This document shows, piece by piece, positions 22,824 to 31,699 of a DNA stretch of 64,000 nt (positions are counted from its first letter, which is position 1; each line of letters opens with the position of its first letter). A program made the position numbers and the translations under genes. The notes under the pieces were generated by a model, which made no database searches, was not told where the DNA came from, and was given only the letters and a program-made list of their open reading frames with translations. Location of the stretch: contig JBMHCD010000009.1 in assembly GCA_049890095.1 (NCBI GenBank), positions 124,001 through 188,000 on the forward strand, given 5' to 3'. The DNA comes from JABAYQ01 sp049890095 (GTDB lineage: Bacteria; Bacteroidota; Bacteroidia; Flavobacteriales; UBA7312).

Positions 22824-25287
22824 AAAACAAATATTAACCATTTTCTTTTTATGCTTACAACTATTTGGTTTTGGGCAAATTTCACTTAATCAGATTGATA
22901 TTGATTATAAAAACCCAAGTGAATACACCGTTGCAGGAATAACTATTGAAGGAACAAAATTTTTAGATCATCAAACTTTAATCCAAATTTCATCTATTGA
23001 AATTGGACAACGAATAATGATTCCTGGAGATGAAATTACAAAAGCCATTAATATACTTTGGAAACAAGGATTATTTTCTGATGTTCAAATTAACATTGAT
23101 AAAATTGAAGGGTCAAAAGTATTCCTAACCTTTTACTTAGAAGAACGTTCTAGATTATCTAAATTTAAGTTCGAAGGAATTAAAAAGGCAGATGTAGATG
23201 AATTAAGAGATAAAATAAAATTAGTAAGAGGTAAAATTTTAACTGAAAATTTAATCAATAACACTAAAAATATTGTTAAAGATTTTTTCATTGAAAAAGG
23301 TTTTTATAAAACCCAAGTTGATCTTTCTTACCAGAAAGATACTGTAACTAAAAATCATATGATTTTGTTAGTAAAGATTAACAAAAATGAGAAGGTTAAA
23401 ATTGATAAAATCACTTTCAATGGAAATTCTGTTTTTAATGAAAAAAAATTAAAACGCTTAATGAAAGAAACTAAGGAAAAGAAAACCCTTAGAATCTTTA
23501 AAGCTTCCAAGTTTTTGAGTAATGCATTTTCAGACGATAAGGAAAGCATCATATCAAAATATAATGAGTCTGGTTATCGTGATGCTAAAATCGAATCGGA
23601 TTCTATAAACTTTAATTCAGAAGGAAACTTAGAAATTAGTATTAGTATAAAAGAAGGAAACCCTTACTATTTTGGTGATATAAACTTTGTTGGTAACACT
23701 AAATACTCCAACAGAGAGCTTACTGAATTAATTGGTATTGAAAAAGGAGATATTTTTAATGAATCTATCATTCAAACTCGACTTTTAGGTTCTCCAGATA
23801 GTAGAGATGTACACTCTCTTTATTTAGACAATGGTTATCTTTTTTCTCAGGTCAACCCAGTTGAAATAAATGTTGAGAATGATACTATAAATATGGAAGT
23901 TCGTATTTATGAGGGGATACAAGCTAGAGTTAATCGAGTTTCGGTAGTTGGTAATACCAAAACCAACGATCATGTTATTATGAGAGAAATTAGAACAAAA
24001 CCAGGTGATCTTTTCAATCGATCATTAATCATACGTTCTAATCGAGAACTTGCTACTTTAAATTACTTTAATCCTGAAACTTTAGACATTGACGTTAAGC
24101 CTGACCCTCAAAAAGGAACAGTAGATTTAACTTATAAAGTTGAAGAAAAGTCATCTGATCAAATTGAATTACAAGGAGGATGGGGAGCAAATAGAATTAT
24201 AGGTACATTCAGAGTATCATTTAATAACTTTTCTTCAAAAAATATTTTCAATAAAGGGGCTTGGACACCTCTACCCTCAGGAGACGGTCAACGCTTAAGT
24301 TTATCTGCTTCATCAAATGGTGTACAATACCAATCCTACAACATTTCATTTACAGAACCTTGGTTGGGAGGAAAAAAACCAAATGCTCTAAGTATAGGTG
24401 CATATCACTCCATAACTACTAATGGTTTAGATAGAGATAATGAAAATAGAGGCGAGTTCAATGTTACTGGCTTTTCATTAGGCTTAGGAAAGCGACTAAC
24501 CTTCCCAGATGACTTTTTTACATTATATCAAAACCTAAACTTTAAAAAATATAATGTAGATAATTATAATTTAGGTTCATTTGACGAAGGAACTTTTTAC
24601 AACTACAGCTATTCTTTTGTTTTAGGAAGAAATTCAGTCGATCAACCAACCTTTCCTAGAAAAGGATCAAACATGAAATTAACGATACAATTAACTCCAC
24701 CTTATTCGTTATTTGATGATATAGATGACTATAGTACTCCTGAAGGCTTAGTCCAAAACAAATGGGTCGAATATCATAAATGGAATATTGGAGCTAACTG
24801 GTTTAGTTCATTAGCAAATAAATTGGTTTTAAAAACAAACCTAGAGTATGGTTTAATCGGAAAGTATTCAAGTGAAAAAGCTCTGTCTCAATTCGAACGT
24901 TATTATGTAGGTGGAGATGGTTTAAGCGGCTATGCATTAGATGGAAGAGAAGTTATTGCGTTAAGAGGATATTCTAATAATTCATTATCTCCAGATAATG
25001 GAGCTACCGTTTATAACAAATACACTCTAGAAATGAGATATGCTTTATCGTTAAACCCTCAATCCCCAATTTTTGCTCTTGCATTTATAGAAGCAGGAAA
25101 TACGTGGAACAATTTATTTAAATTTAATCCGTTTGAGATAAAACGATCAGCAGGTGTTGGTATACGTATAACCATTCCTATGATTGGAATTATGGGAGTA
25201 GATTGGGGATATGGATTCGATGATGTACCAGGCAAACCTGATGCAAACGGCGGTCAATTTCACTTCTCTATTAATCAACAATTTTAA
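22816..25287 (+). CDS. bamA: Outer-membrane protein assembly factor BamA
   Basis: The Omp85 insertase of the outer membrane. From the ATG at 22816 it has 823 residues and a clear signal peptide (MHKKQILTIFFLCLQLFGFG). The upstream in-frame ATG at 22783 would place charged residues before it. Five POTRA repeats fill about 25-430 (for example ITIEGTKFLDHQTLIQIS, ITFNGNSVFNEKKL, INFVGNTKYSNRELT, VSVVGNTKTNDHVIMREI). The barrel follows, with FTEPWLGG near 510, the ALRGYSNNS lid-lock region, and a C-terminal FHFSINQQF ending in Phe. It is followed by two Skp-like chaperones, its normal helpers. Confidence 0.97.
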   Translation: MHKKQILTIFFLCLQLFGFGQISLNQIDIDYKNPSEYTVAGITIEGTKFLDHQTLIQISSIEIGQRIMIPGDEITKAINILWKQGLFSDVQINIDKIEGSKVFLTFYLEERSRLSKFKFEGIKKADVDELRDKIKLVRGKILTENLINNTKNIVKDFFIEKGFYKTQVDLSYQKDTVTKNHMILLVKINKNEKVKIDKITFNGNSVFNEKKLKRLMKETKEKKTLRIFKASKFLSNAFSDDKESIISKYNESGYRDAKIESDSINFNSEGNLEISISIKEGNPYYFGDINFVGNTKYSNRELTELIGIEKGDIFNESIIQTRLLGSPDSRDVHSLYLDNGYLFSQVNPVEINVENDTINMEVRIYEGIQARVNRVSVVGNTKTNDHVIMREIRTKPGDLFNRSLIIRSNRELATLNYFNPETLDIDVKPDPQKGTVDLTYKVEEKSSDQIELQGGWGANRIIGTFRVSFNNFSSKNIFNKGAWTPLPSGDGQRLSLSASSNGVQYQSYNISFTEPWLGGKKPNALSIGAYHSITTNGLDRDNENRGEFNVTGFSLGLGKRLTFPDDFFTLYQNLNFKKYNVDNYNLGSFDEGTFYNYSYSFVLGRNSVDQPTFPRKGSNMKLTIQLTPPYSLFDDIDDYSTPEGLVQNKWVEYHKWNIGANWFSSLANKLVLKTNLEYGLIGKYSSEKALSQFERYYVGGDGLSGYALDGREVIALRGYSNNSLSPDNGATVYNKYTLEMRYALSLNPQSPIFALAFIEAGNTWNNLFKFNPFEIKRSAGVGIRITIPMIGIMGVDWGYGFDDVPGKPDANGGQFHFSINQQF

Positions 25288-25288
25288 T

Positions 25289-25296
25289 TATATTTG
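25289..25296 (+). promoter_or_regulatory. TAnnTTTG promoter box for the Skp pair
   Basis: TATATTTG directly after the bamA stop. Its last base is the first of a GTG that a frame search would call a start, so the box supports the ATG at 25305, 8 bases downstream, as the real start. Confidence 0.5.
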
Positions 25297-25304
25297 TGAA
25301 GAAC

Positions 25305-25808
25305 ATGAAAAATATCCTATCCATTTTTCTTTTATTGTTTGCTCTTAATTCATCAGCACAAAAATTTGCATATGTTGATAGTGAATATATTTTAGAAAGA
25401 ATCCCTGAATATCAATCTGCTCAAGACCAACTTGAAAAAGTGTCCGTTACTTGGCAAGATGAAATAGAACAAGTCTTTCAAGAAATTGATCAGCTTTACA
25501 AAAAATTTCAAGCCGACCAGATTTTGCTTACCCAAGACATGAAGAAAAAAAGAGAAAACGAAATCATTAATAAAGAAAAACAAGCTAAAGAACTTCAAAG
25601 AAAAAGATTTGGTCCGAATGGTGATTTATTTACAAAAAGAAAAGAACTTGTACAACCAATTCAAGATAGAGTATTTAACGCTATTAAAAGTTTTAGCGAA
25701 GAAAAAAGGTACGATTTTATTTTTGACAAGTCTAGTGATTTAATTATGTTACATTCTAACCCTAGCCTTGACAAGAGTGATGATATTTTAAAAATCTTAG
25801 GAAATTAA
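25305..25808 (+). CDS. OmpH/Skp-family periplasmic chaperone 1
   Basis: A 167-residue periplasmic chaperone thought to hold unfolded outer-membrane proteins on the way to BamA. Signal peptide to about residue 18 (LNSSAQ), then KFAYVDSEYILERIPEYQSA, the conserved OmpH opening. A long charged coiled coil follows (about 35-115), then a closing FAYVD-partner strand (YDFIFDKSSDLIML). The start is taken at the ATG because the GTG nine bases upstream falls in the promoter box. It forms a tandem pair with the next gene; the two share fold but little sequence. Confidence 0.92.
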   Translation: MKNILSIFLLLFALNSSAQKFAYVDSEYILERIPEYQSAQDQLEKVSVTWQDEIEQVFQEIDQLYKKFQADQILLTQDMKKKRENEIINKEKQAKELQRKRFGPNGDLFTKRKELVQPIQDRVFNAIKSFSEEKRYDFIFDKSSDLIMLHSNPSLDKSDDILKILGN

Positions 25809-25831
25809 TTAACAACCAAAAACAAAAAAAA

Positions 25832-26332
25832 ATGAAAAAAGGAATTTTAATTTTAACGCTTTTAATATCAACTTTATCGTGTATAGAAGCACAAAATAAA
25901 TTCGGATACTTAAACTCCAATGAATTACTTTCAATGATGCCTGAAAGTTTAGAAATGCAAACAGAGCTCGAAAATCAAGCAAAAAAATTAGAATCTCAGC
26001 TATCTGCAATGCAATCAGAATATGAAAGCAAAGTTGTTGATTTTCAAAAAAATGAAACAACCTTCTCTGATTTGGTAAAAGAAGATAAAATTAAAGAAAT
26101 AGAAAGTATTCAAAAAAGAATGGTAGATTTTCAGCAAAGAGCTCAAAAAGAATTAGCTGAAAAAGAAGCTGCGCTGTTTACTCCGATTAGAGAAAAAGCT
26201 ATGGATGCGATAAATAAAGTAGCCCAAGAAGGAAATTATACCTATATTTTTGATTCGGGAGCAGGTACTTTTTTATATGTCGATGAAAGTGAAAATATAA
26301 TTGAAAAAGTAAAGAAAAAACTGGGAATGTAA
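25832..26332 (+). CDS. OmpH/Skp-family periplasmic chaperone 2
   Basis: The second Skp-like protein, 166 residues, with a signal peptide. A lipobox-like LSTLSC precedes a signal-peptidase I site at IEAQ; the latter seems more likely because KFGYLNSNELLSMMPE, the OmpH start, follows it. A coiled coil runs over about 40-125, with FTPIREKAMDAINKVA and YTYIFDSGAGTFLYVDE at the end. Duplication of skp after bamA is usual in Bacteroidota; the division of labour is unknown. A strong terminator follows. Confidence 0.92.
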   Translation: MKKGILILTLLISTLSCIEAQNKFGYLNSNELLSMMPESLEMQTELENQAKKLESQLSAMQSEYESKVVDFQKNETTFSDLVKEDKIKEIESIQKRMVDFQQRAQKELAEKEAALFTPIREKAMDAINKVAQEGNYTYIFDSGAGTFLYVDESENIIEKVKKKLGM

Positions 26333-26355
26333 TAACCTAGATTATTATAAAACTT

Positions 26356-26386
26356 AAAGCAGTTTGGCAACAAACTGCTTTTTTTT
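26356..26386 (+). terminator. Rho-independent terminator of the bamA-skp operon
   Basis: Perfect 11-bp stem AAAGCAGTTTG / CAAACTGCTTT closed by a GCAA tetraloop and followed by a run of T to 26386. It ends ten bases before the murI ATG, so murI must start from a promoter in or beside this hairpin, or by readthrough. Confidence 0.92.
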
Positions 26387-26396
26387 AAGTTTAGAT

Positions 26397-27197
26397 ATGA
26401 TTAATAACGCTCCAATTGGTATTTTTGATTCTGGGATAGGTGGACTTACCGTTGCAAATGCAATAAAGAATGTTCTTCCCAACGAAAGTATAGTATATTT
26501 TGGAGATACTAAACATTTACCATACGGTGAAAAATCAACTGAAGCCATTATAGAATATTCAATCCAAATCAGTAAATTTCTTAAACAAAAAAAATGTAAG
26601 ATGATTATTATAGCTTGTAATACTGCGTCTTCAGTTGCATTTGAATCTGTTAAAAGAACATGTCCTAGTATAAAAGTTATAAATGTCATTGACCCAGTGA
26701 TAGATTATATTTCTCAAAATAAATCAACTGTAAAAATTGGTGTTATTGGAACAAAAGGAACAATAAAATCGAATATTTATCAAAAAAAAATAAACGCCTC
26801 TAACAAACATATTTCTGTAAAATCGCTAGCTACTCCATTATTAGCTCCAATGATTGAAGAAGGCTTTGTAAACGATTCCATAAGTAAATTAGTTGTACAT
26901 AATTATCTTAATAATGAAAAATTAGCTGGGATTGAGAAAATCATTTTGGCATGTACCCATTATCCATTAATTGAAAAAATTATTGAGTCTTTTTACAAAA
27001 ATAAAATTGAAATTATTGATTCGGCTAGTCAGGTTGCTGAAAAAATAAAAAGTTACTTAACAGAAAAAGAAATATTGAGCAAAACGGAAGCCCAACATCA
27101 TTTTTATGTGTCAGATTATACCGAATCTTTTGAACAATCAGCTAAAGTTTTCTTTAATAAAAATTTAGCCTTAGAAAAAGTTAAACTCAAACCTTAA
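26397..27197 (+). CDS. murI: Glutamate racemase
   Basis: Makes D-glutamate for peptidoglycan. The ATG at 26397 gives 266 residues starting MINNAPIGIFDSGIGG, the standard opening. An alternative TTG at 26364 lies in the terminator and is rejected. The two catalytic Cys are Cys74 (ACNTASS) and Cys186 (ACTHYPL). Its last 11 bases overlap the convergent gamma carbonic anhydrase gene. No TAnnTTTG box was seen directly upstream. Confidence 0.96.
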   Translation: MINNAPIGIFDSGIGGLTVANAIKNVLPNESIVYFGDTKHLPYGEKSTEAIIEYSIQISKFLKQKKCKMIIIACNTASSVAFESVKRTCPSIKVINVIDPVIDYISQNKSTVKIGVIGTKGTIKSNIYQKKINASNKHISVKSLATPLLAPMIEEGFVNDSISKLVVHNYLNNEKLAGIEKIILACTHYPLIEKIIESFYKNKIEIIDSASQVAEKIKSYLTEKEILSKTEAQHHFYVSDYTESFEQSAKVFFNKNLALEKVKLKP

Positions 27198-27702
27198 ACC
27201 ACGAAGCATATTTTGTGTAATTTTCTGCAATTCCTTTAATTAAATCTTTCGTTTGCTCTACACTCAAACTTTTAACTTTTTTAGCTGGAATACCAGCATA
27301 AATAGATCCTGATTCTAATCTAGAATTTTGTAGTACAACTGATCCAGCTGCTACTATGGTATTACTTTCTATTTCTACATTATCCATTACAATTGCTCCC
27401 ATACCAATTAAAACGTTGTCCTTAATAGTACAACCATGAACGATTGCATTATGACCTATAGACACATTATTACCAATTTCAGTTGGATGTTTTTTATAAG
27501 TACAATGTACGACTGCACCATCTTGAATATTAACTTTCTCTCCTATTTTGATATAATGAACATCACCTCTAATAACAGCATTAAACCATATACTACAATT
27601 ATCTCCTATCTCAACCTCACCAACAACAGTACAGTTTTCTGCTAAGTAAACATTTTTACCAAATTTGGGTGATTTTCCTTCAACACTTTTTATTAATGCC
27701 AT
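27187..27702 (-). CDS. Gamma carbonic anhydrase-like hexapeptide protein
   Basis: A 171-residue left-handed beta-helix protein of the YrdA/PaaY group. It has repeated hexapeptides (for example VGEVEIGDNCSIWFNAVIRGD, IGNNVSIGHNAIVHGCTI) and the metal-ligand histidines expected of gamma-class carbonic anhydrases (His in DVHYIKIG, HCTYKKH and GHNAIVHG). Catalytic activity in this subgroup is variable, so enzyme identity is uncertain. It is transcribed from its own box, divergent from nfu. Confidence 0.87.
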   Translation of the reverse strand: MALIKSVEGKSPKFGKNVYLAENCTVVGEVEIGDNCSIWFNAVIRGDVHYIKIGEKVNIQDGAVVHCTYKKHPTEIGNNVSIGHNAIVHGCTIKDNVLIGMGAIVMDNVEIESNTIVAAGSVVLQNSRLESGSIYAGIPAKKVKSLSVEQTKDLIKGIAENYTKYASWFKV

Positions 27703-27715
27703 TTTGTTTTTTTTT

Positions 27716-27723
27716 CAAAGATA
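27716..27723 (-). promoter_or_regulatory. TAnnTTTG promoter box for the gamma carbonic anhydrase gene
   Basis: TATCTTTG on the minus strand, 13 bases before the start at 27702. Eleven bases separate it from the divergent box at 27735-27742. Confidence 0.5.
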
Positions 27724-27734
27724 AAAGTTTGATG

Positions 27735-27742
27735 TAAATTTG
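27735..27742 (+). promoter_or_regulatory. TAnnTTTG promoter box for the Nfu gene
   Basis: TAAATTTG, 20 bases before the ATG at 27763. Confidence 0.5.
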
Positions 27743-27762
27743 CACTAATATAAATCAATATC

Positions 27763-28368
27763 ATGACTAAAATTCCTATTTCATTATACGCAGAAGCTAC
27801 TCCTAATCCTATGGTTATGAAGTTTACTGCCAACAAAATGTTAGTTAATAATAACATTTTTGAATTTTTAAATAGAGCAGAAGCTATTTCTTCTCCTCTA
27901 GCAACAGAGCTATTTGGATTTCCATTTATAGAAAGCGTCTTTATCAGTGGCAATTTTATCTCAGTAACAAAAAAACAAAACGATATAGAATGGTCAGACA
28001 TTGTAGTTGAAATGAGGGAGTTTATAAGAGACTATATAATGGACGGAGGAATAATTGTAAACGAAAATGCAAAACCTGCAAAACTTCAAAAAGATTCTAT
28101 AAAACATAAAGAAGAATTAAAAAGAGAATTTTCAGATATTGAGAAAAAGATTGCTGATTTATTAGACGAATATGTTAGGCCTGCAGTAGAACAAGATGGT
28201 GGGTTTATTTCTCTTAAGAAATTCGAAAAAGGAATAGTTACTGTTTCGCTTCAAGGAGCATGTAGCGGATGCCCCTCTTCAAGTATGACTCTAAAATCAG
28301 GAATCGAAGGTTTATTAACGAAAATGCTACCTGACGAGGTTACTGAAGTTATAGCCGATAATGATTAG
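27763..28368 (+). CDS. Nfu-type Fe-S cluster scaffold protein
   Basis: A 201-residue protein that carries Fe-S clusters to target enzymes. The N-terminal Nfu_N domain (about 5-95) begins YAEATPNPMVMKFTANKML. The C-terminal NifU-like domain (about 125-200) holds the cluster-binding CxxC as GACSGCPSS (Cys167 and Cys170). A charged linker joins them. The same domain order occurs in mitochondrial NFU1. It overlaps the following beta-barrel gene by 8 bases, though no functional link is apparent. Confidence 0.93.
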   Translation: MTKIPISLYAEATPNPMVMKFTANKMLVNNNIFEFLNRAEAISSPLATELFGFPFIESVFISGNFISVTKKQNDIEWSDIVVEMREFIRDYIMDGGIIVNENAKPAKLQKDSIKHKEELKREFSDIEKKIADLLDEYVRPAVEQDGGFISLKKFEKGIVTVSLQGACSGCPSSSMTLKSGIEGLLTKMLPDEVTEVIADND

Positions 28369-29098
28369 GTATCTCATTTTATTTTTTGTAGGATTAACTT
28401 CATTTGTATATGCACAAGAAGATAAATCTATTCTTTTTGGTCTTCAAATAAAGCCAATTATTCCAAATAATTATTTTAATGCTGGCAGTATTAGCCAATC
28501 ATTTTATAGTAATGACTCTGTTCAATATAACTTTGAATTAAAACCAAGAGTAAGTCAATCTATTGGTATGATTATAAGGAAAAACTTAAGTAAAACTATT
28601 TCTTATGAAACAGGAATGAATCTAATTCAAAGAAAATATAAACTTTTGGTTGAAAGCAACGAATTATCAGACTACACTAATTTTTCAGTAAGATCATATG
28701 AAGTTCCTATTCAAATTTTAGCATTTGTTAAAGCATCTCAAAAAGTTTATCTGAATGGTTCTTTTGGTGTTTCATATAATGTTTTCTCTTCCGATACCTA
28801 TTCAGAAGGAGAAACAAACAGCTTTTTTTATCAAAATACATCAAGAAGAAGAAGAGGTCAATCTGCATTTATTGCTAACTTAGGTGCAGAATATAGAACC
28901 AAAGACAAAGGCTACTTTTATCTTGGATTTTCATTACACAGACCATTAAAGAGTATTGTTCGTGTCTTTCCAGAATATAATGATGGGAAAAGTAAGTTTA
29001 ATATTACTGCTCCATCGAGCAACAGTTATTATATAGAACAAAACGGTAATTTTATTACCTTTGACTTTAGATATTTTTTTCAACGTTCAAATAATTAG
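28361..29098 (+). CDS. Outer-membrane beta-barrel protein (PorT-like fold)
   Basis: A 245-residue exported protein with a signal peptide (cleavage near FVYAQ) and regularly alternating strands with aromatic ends (SIGMIIRKNLSKTISYETGMNL, AFIANLGAEYRTKDKGYFYLGFSL), ending FITFDFRYFFQRSNN. This is typical of the small outer-membrane beta-barrel families of Bacteroidota. I do not recognise a specific family and no function is assigned. The RRRRGQ stretch near 165 would be an exposed basic loop. Confidence 0.65.
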   Translation: MIRYLILFFVGLTSFVYAQEDKSILFGLQIKPIIPNNYFNAGSISQSFYSNDSVQYNFELKPRVSQSIGMIIRKNLSKTISYETGMNLIQRKYKLLVESNELSDYTNFSVRSYEVPIQILAFVKASQKVYLNGSFGVSYNVFSSDTYSEGETNSFFYQNTSRRRRGQSAFIANLGAEYRTKDKGYFYLGFSLHRPLKSIVRVFPEYNDGKSKFNITAPSSNSYYIEQNGNFITFDFRYFFQRSNN

Positions 29099-29121
29099 TT
29101 TCCTTACCTAACTAAATTTAC

Positions 29122-31692
29122 ATGTTTAATACCTTAACAAGACTACTGATCGTTTTTTTTGTAAGTTGCTGTTTTTACAATATTAATGCACAACCATTAC
29201 AAAATGGAATGGCAATTTTAACACATTGGACAGGTAATAGCGGCCAATGGGATGCCTTTTCAATTTTTGATACTGAAGATAACATTAATGCACCTCTTGG
29301 TCAAAACTGGAATACCACATTCTATACTCCTGCTGACCCTCTAATACATGAGCAATGGAAAGGAACTAATATGGGTGATGTTTTCGGTATTGCTATTGAT
29401 AGTGAAAAAAACGCCTACTTTACAACTACAAAGTCCATTTCTAGTAGTGGATCTACAGCCACGAATAGCGGAGTTGCAGGAGATGGTGGAGTTTATAAAT
29501 TAAATGCCAATGACTGGAGTGTTACACCATTTATAACAACTGGTACTGGGCCGAATCAAATACCTAATAATAATGTTGGTCTAGGCAACATTTGTTATGA
29601 TAAATGGAATGATCAGTTATTTATCACAAACTTTGAAGATGGTAAAATTTATAGGTTTGACACCGACGGAAATCTTTTATCAACTTTTGACCCTTTTAAT
29701 GCTGATGATGGTACTAGCGGATTCGCTGGACATGGTGAAGCAATATGGGGAATAAATATATATGGAGATAATAGCAATAATTTAAAAGTTTATTTTTCTC
29801 AATGGACTGAAGATAATTCACTCTCTTACTCAACAAATATCAATAATTCTGTTTGGTCTATAGATTTAGATAATAATGGTGATTTTTCAGGCACGGAAGA
29901 ACTATGTTTTAGTCTTAGTGATATTACCTATAACTGGCAAGTTGTAGAAGGTGGTTCATATCCAATTTCAGATATTACTTTCAGTACAGATGGTAAAATG
30001 TATTTATGTGAAAAAACTCAAGGAGGTTGGTCTACCTTTGGAGGTTTTGACGATTTATTTACTCCAGGAGCACATAATTCTCGTTTGTTAGAATATACAT
30101 TAATAGCTGGGGTATGGGTAGAAACTCAGCACTATGGAGTAGGAAATTATAATACGCCTAATACCTCTGATAATACTGCTGGTGGTGTAGCTTTGAGCAA
30201 TAAACAAACTACTGATGGTGTTGAATGTGAAAAATTAATTTGGGCAACTGGTGATGCTCTAAGGTTTTCAGGCTTTAATCCAGCAGATGGTGGTGTAGAT
30301 TATGTTTACGGAGCAGCAGGAATTCCTGTAGAAGGAAATTCTCTTGACCCAACTTCAGCAAATTATGTACAGAATACCAGTATATATGTTGATGTAAATT
30401 ATACTGGAATGGGAAATGACGGCTCACAAAAAATGTCTTTTGGGGATATTGAAATTTATTCTGACGAACAAATATCACCTGAATTTGTTGTTTTACCAGA
30501 CTCTACCATCTGTCCAGGCTCTAGTGTCGTTTTAAGTGTTAGTGGGGGTACAAATTACCAATGGTCTCCAACAGCAAGTTTAGACGATCCTACAAGTGCA
30601 AATCCTATTGCAAGTCCAACAGAAAACACTACATATACTGTTACAGGCGATGGTGCTTGTGGTGGTACTAGTCAAGCAACAATTAATATTGCTATTGATG
30701 ATTATTCTTTTACATTAGGACCAGATTTAACCATTTGTAATGGCTCACAACAATCGATTAGTTTAAACTCAGGAAATGAGGCTATATCATCTCTTTGGAA
30801 CACAGGAGAAGTTACTTCTAATATAAACATAAACAACCCTGGTACATATAGTGTTACTAACATGAGCCCCAATTTTTGTTCATTTTTTGATCAAATTATA
30901 GTTTATGAAGGAGACTCGCCAAATCTCGGATTCACGACCTCTAATAATTCAGGTTGTAATCCCTCCTATTTTTCACTCCTTGACACTAGTATCGCATTTG
31001 CTAACGATCCTATTGAGTCATGGCAATGGGAAATAAATAACGATTTATATTTTGGACAAACGCCAAATATCTACCTTGATCAGTCAGGAACATTTGATGT
31101 AAGTTTAGAGGTAACTACAGAACTAGGTTGTAAAGGTTACTTTACAATAAATGATTTTTTAACTGTTCATGAAATTCCATATGTAAGTTTTGATATTTAT
31201 CCAGAAAAAATTTCAAAATGTAATGGTTCTGTATATATAACAAATGCTACAACTAATTATGATAGTATTGTTTGGGATATGAATGATGGATCTTTATTTT
31301 TTGAAGATACTCTTGAGGTTTATACTTATCAAGAATTAAATCCATATCAAATAAATTTATCAGTATTCGATCAGAATGGATGTACAAATAGTTTTTCCAA
31401 ATTTATTACTCCGATTGAAGAAGTACCAATTTTTGTTCCAAACGCATTTACACCTAATTCTGATACTAAAAACGACCGCTTTTTACCAATTTTAGGATGT
31501 CACCAAAATTATGAATTGAGCATTGTTAATAGATGGGGGGAAACTATTTTTTATACAAATGATCCGCGTTTAGGATGGGATGGAACTTATGATGGTAAAA
31601 TTTGTCCTAATGGAGTATATGGCTGGAGAGTAAGTTACGATGGTGTAAAAATAAACCAAGTAAAAATGGGCGAAGTTCATCTTATAAACTAA
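29122..31692 (+). CDS. T9SS type B sorted protein with beta-propeller and PKD/Ig domains
   Basis: An 856-residue secreted surface protein with a signal peptide ending near NINAQ. Residues about 25-440 look like a beta-propeller (repeats such as GLGNICYDKWNDQLFITN, IYRFDTDGNLLSTF, DITFSTDGKMYLCE). Ig/PKD-like modules follow: ICPGSSVVLSVSGG with YQWSP, then ICNGSQQSISLNSG, then a PKD-like domain near 620-690. The last 90 residues are the gliding-motility type B C-terminal domain (FVPNAFTPNSDTKNDRF ... NRWGETIF ... WDGTYDGKICPNGVYGW). The binding target is unknown. Its stop lies in a hairpin shared with sucB. Confidence 0.85.
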   Translation: MFNTLTRLLIVFFVSCCFYNINAQPLQNGMAILTHWTGNSGQWDAFSIFDTEDNINAPLGQNWNTTFYTPADPLIHEQWKGTNMGDVFGIAIDSEKNAYFTTTKSISSSGSTATNSGVAGDGGVYKLNANDWSVTPFITTGTGPNQIPNNNVGLGNICYDKWNDQLFITNFEDGKIYRFDTDGNLLSTFDPFNADDGTSGFAGHGEAIWGINIYGDNSNNLKVYFSQWTEDNSLSYSTNINNSVWSIDLDNNGDFSGTEELCFSLSDITYNWQVVEGGSYPISDITFSTDGKMYLCEKTQGGWSTFGGFDDLFTPGAHNSRLLEYTLIAGVWVETQHYGVGNYNTPNTSDNTAGGVALSNKQTTDGVECEKLIWATGDALRFSGFNPADGGVDYVYGAAGIPVEGNSLDPTSANYVQNTSIYVDVNYTGMGNDGSQKMSFGDIEIYSDEQISPEFVVLPDSTICPGSSVVLSVSGGTNYQWSPTASLDDPTSANPIASPTENTTYTVTGDGACGGTSQATINIAIDDYSFTLGPDLTICNGSQQSISLNSGNEAISSLWNTGEVTSNININNPGTYSVTNMSPNFCSFFDQIIVYEGDSPNLGFTTSNNSGCNPSYFSLLDTSIAFANDPIESWQWEINNDLYFGQTPNIYLDQSGTFDVSLEVTTELGCKGYFTINDFLTVHEIPYVSFDIYPEKISKCNGSVYITNATTNYDSIVWDMNDGSLFFEDTLEVYTYQELNPYQINLSVFDQNGCTNSFSKFITPIEEVPIFVPNAFTPNSDTKNDRFLPILGCHQNYELSIVNRWGETIFYTNDPRLGWDGTYDGKICPNGVYGWRVSYDGVKINQVKMGEVHLIN

Positions 31693-31697
31693 GATGA
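31677..31697. terminator. Hairpin between convergent T9SS gene and sucB (possible terminator)
   Basis: 8-bp perfect stem TCATCTTA / TAAGATGA with a five-base loop. It covers the stop codon of the T9SS gene and ends three bases before the sucB stop. There is no long T run on either side, so it may only slow or protect the 3' ends. Confidence 0.35.
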
Positions 31698-31699
31698 GT

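Noticed and set aside
25809..26060. Minus-strand ORF over the second Skp gene
   Set aside because: Phe/Leu-rich mirror of a Lys/Glu-rich coiled coil; the Skp frame is clearly the real one.
27693..28001. Minus-strand 102-codon ORF overlapping nfu
   Set aside because: Covers the conserved Nfu N-terminal domain on the other strand and both divergent promoter boxes.
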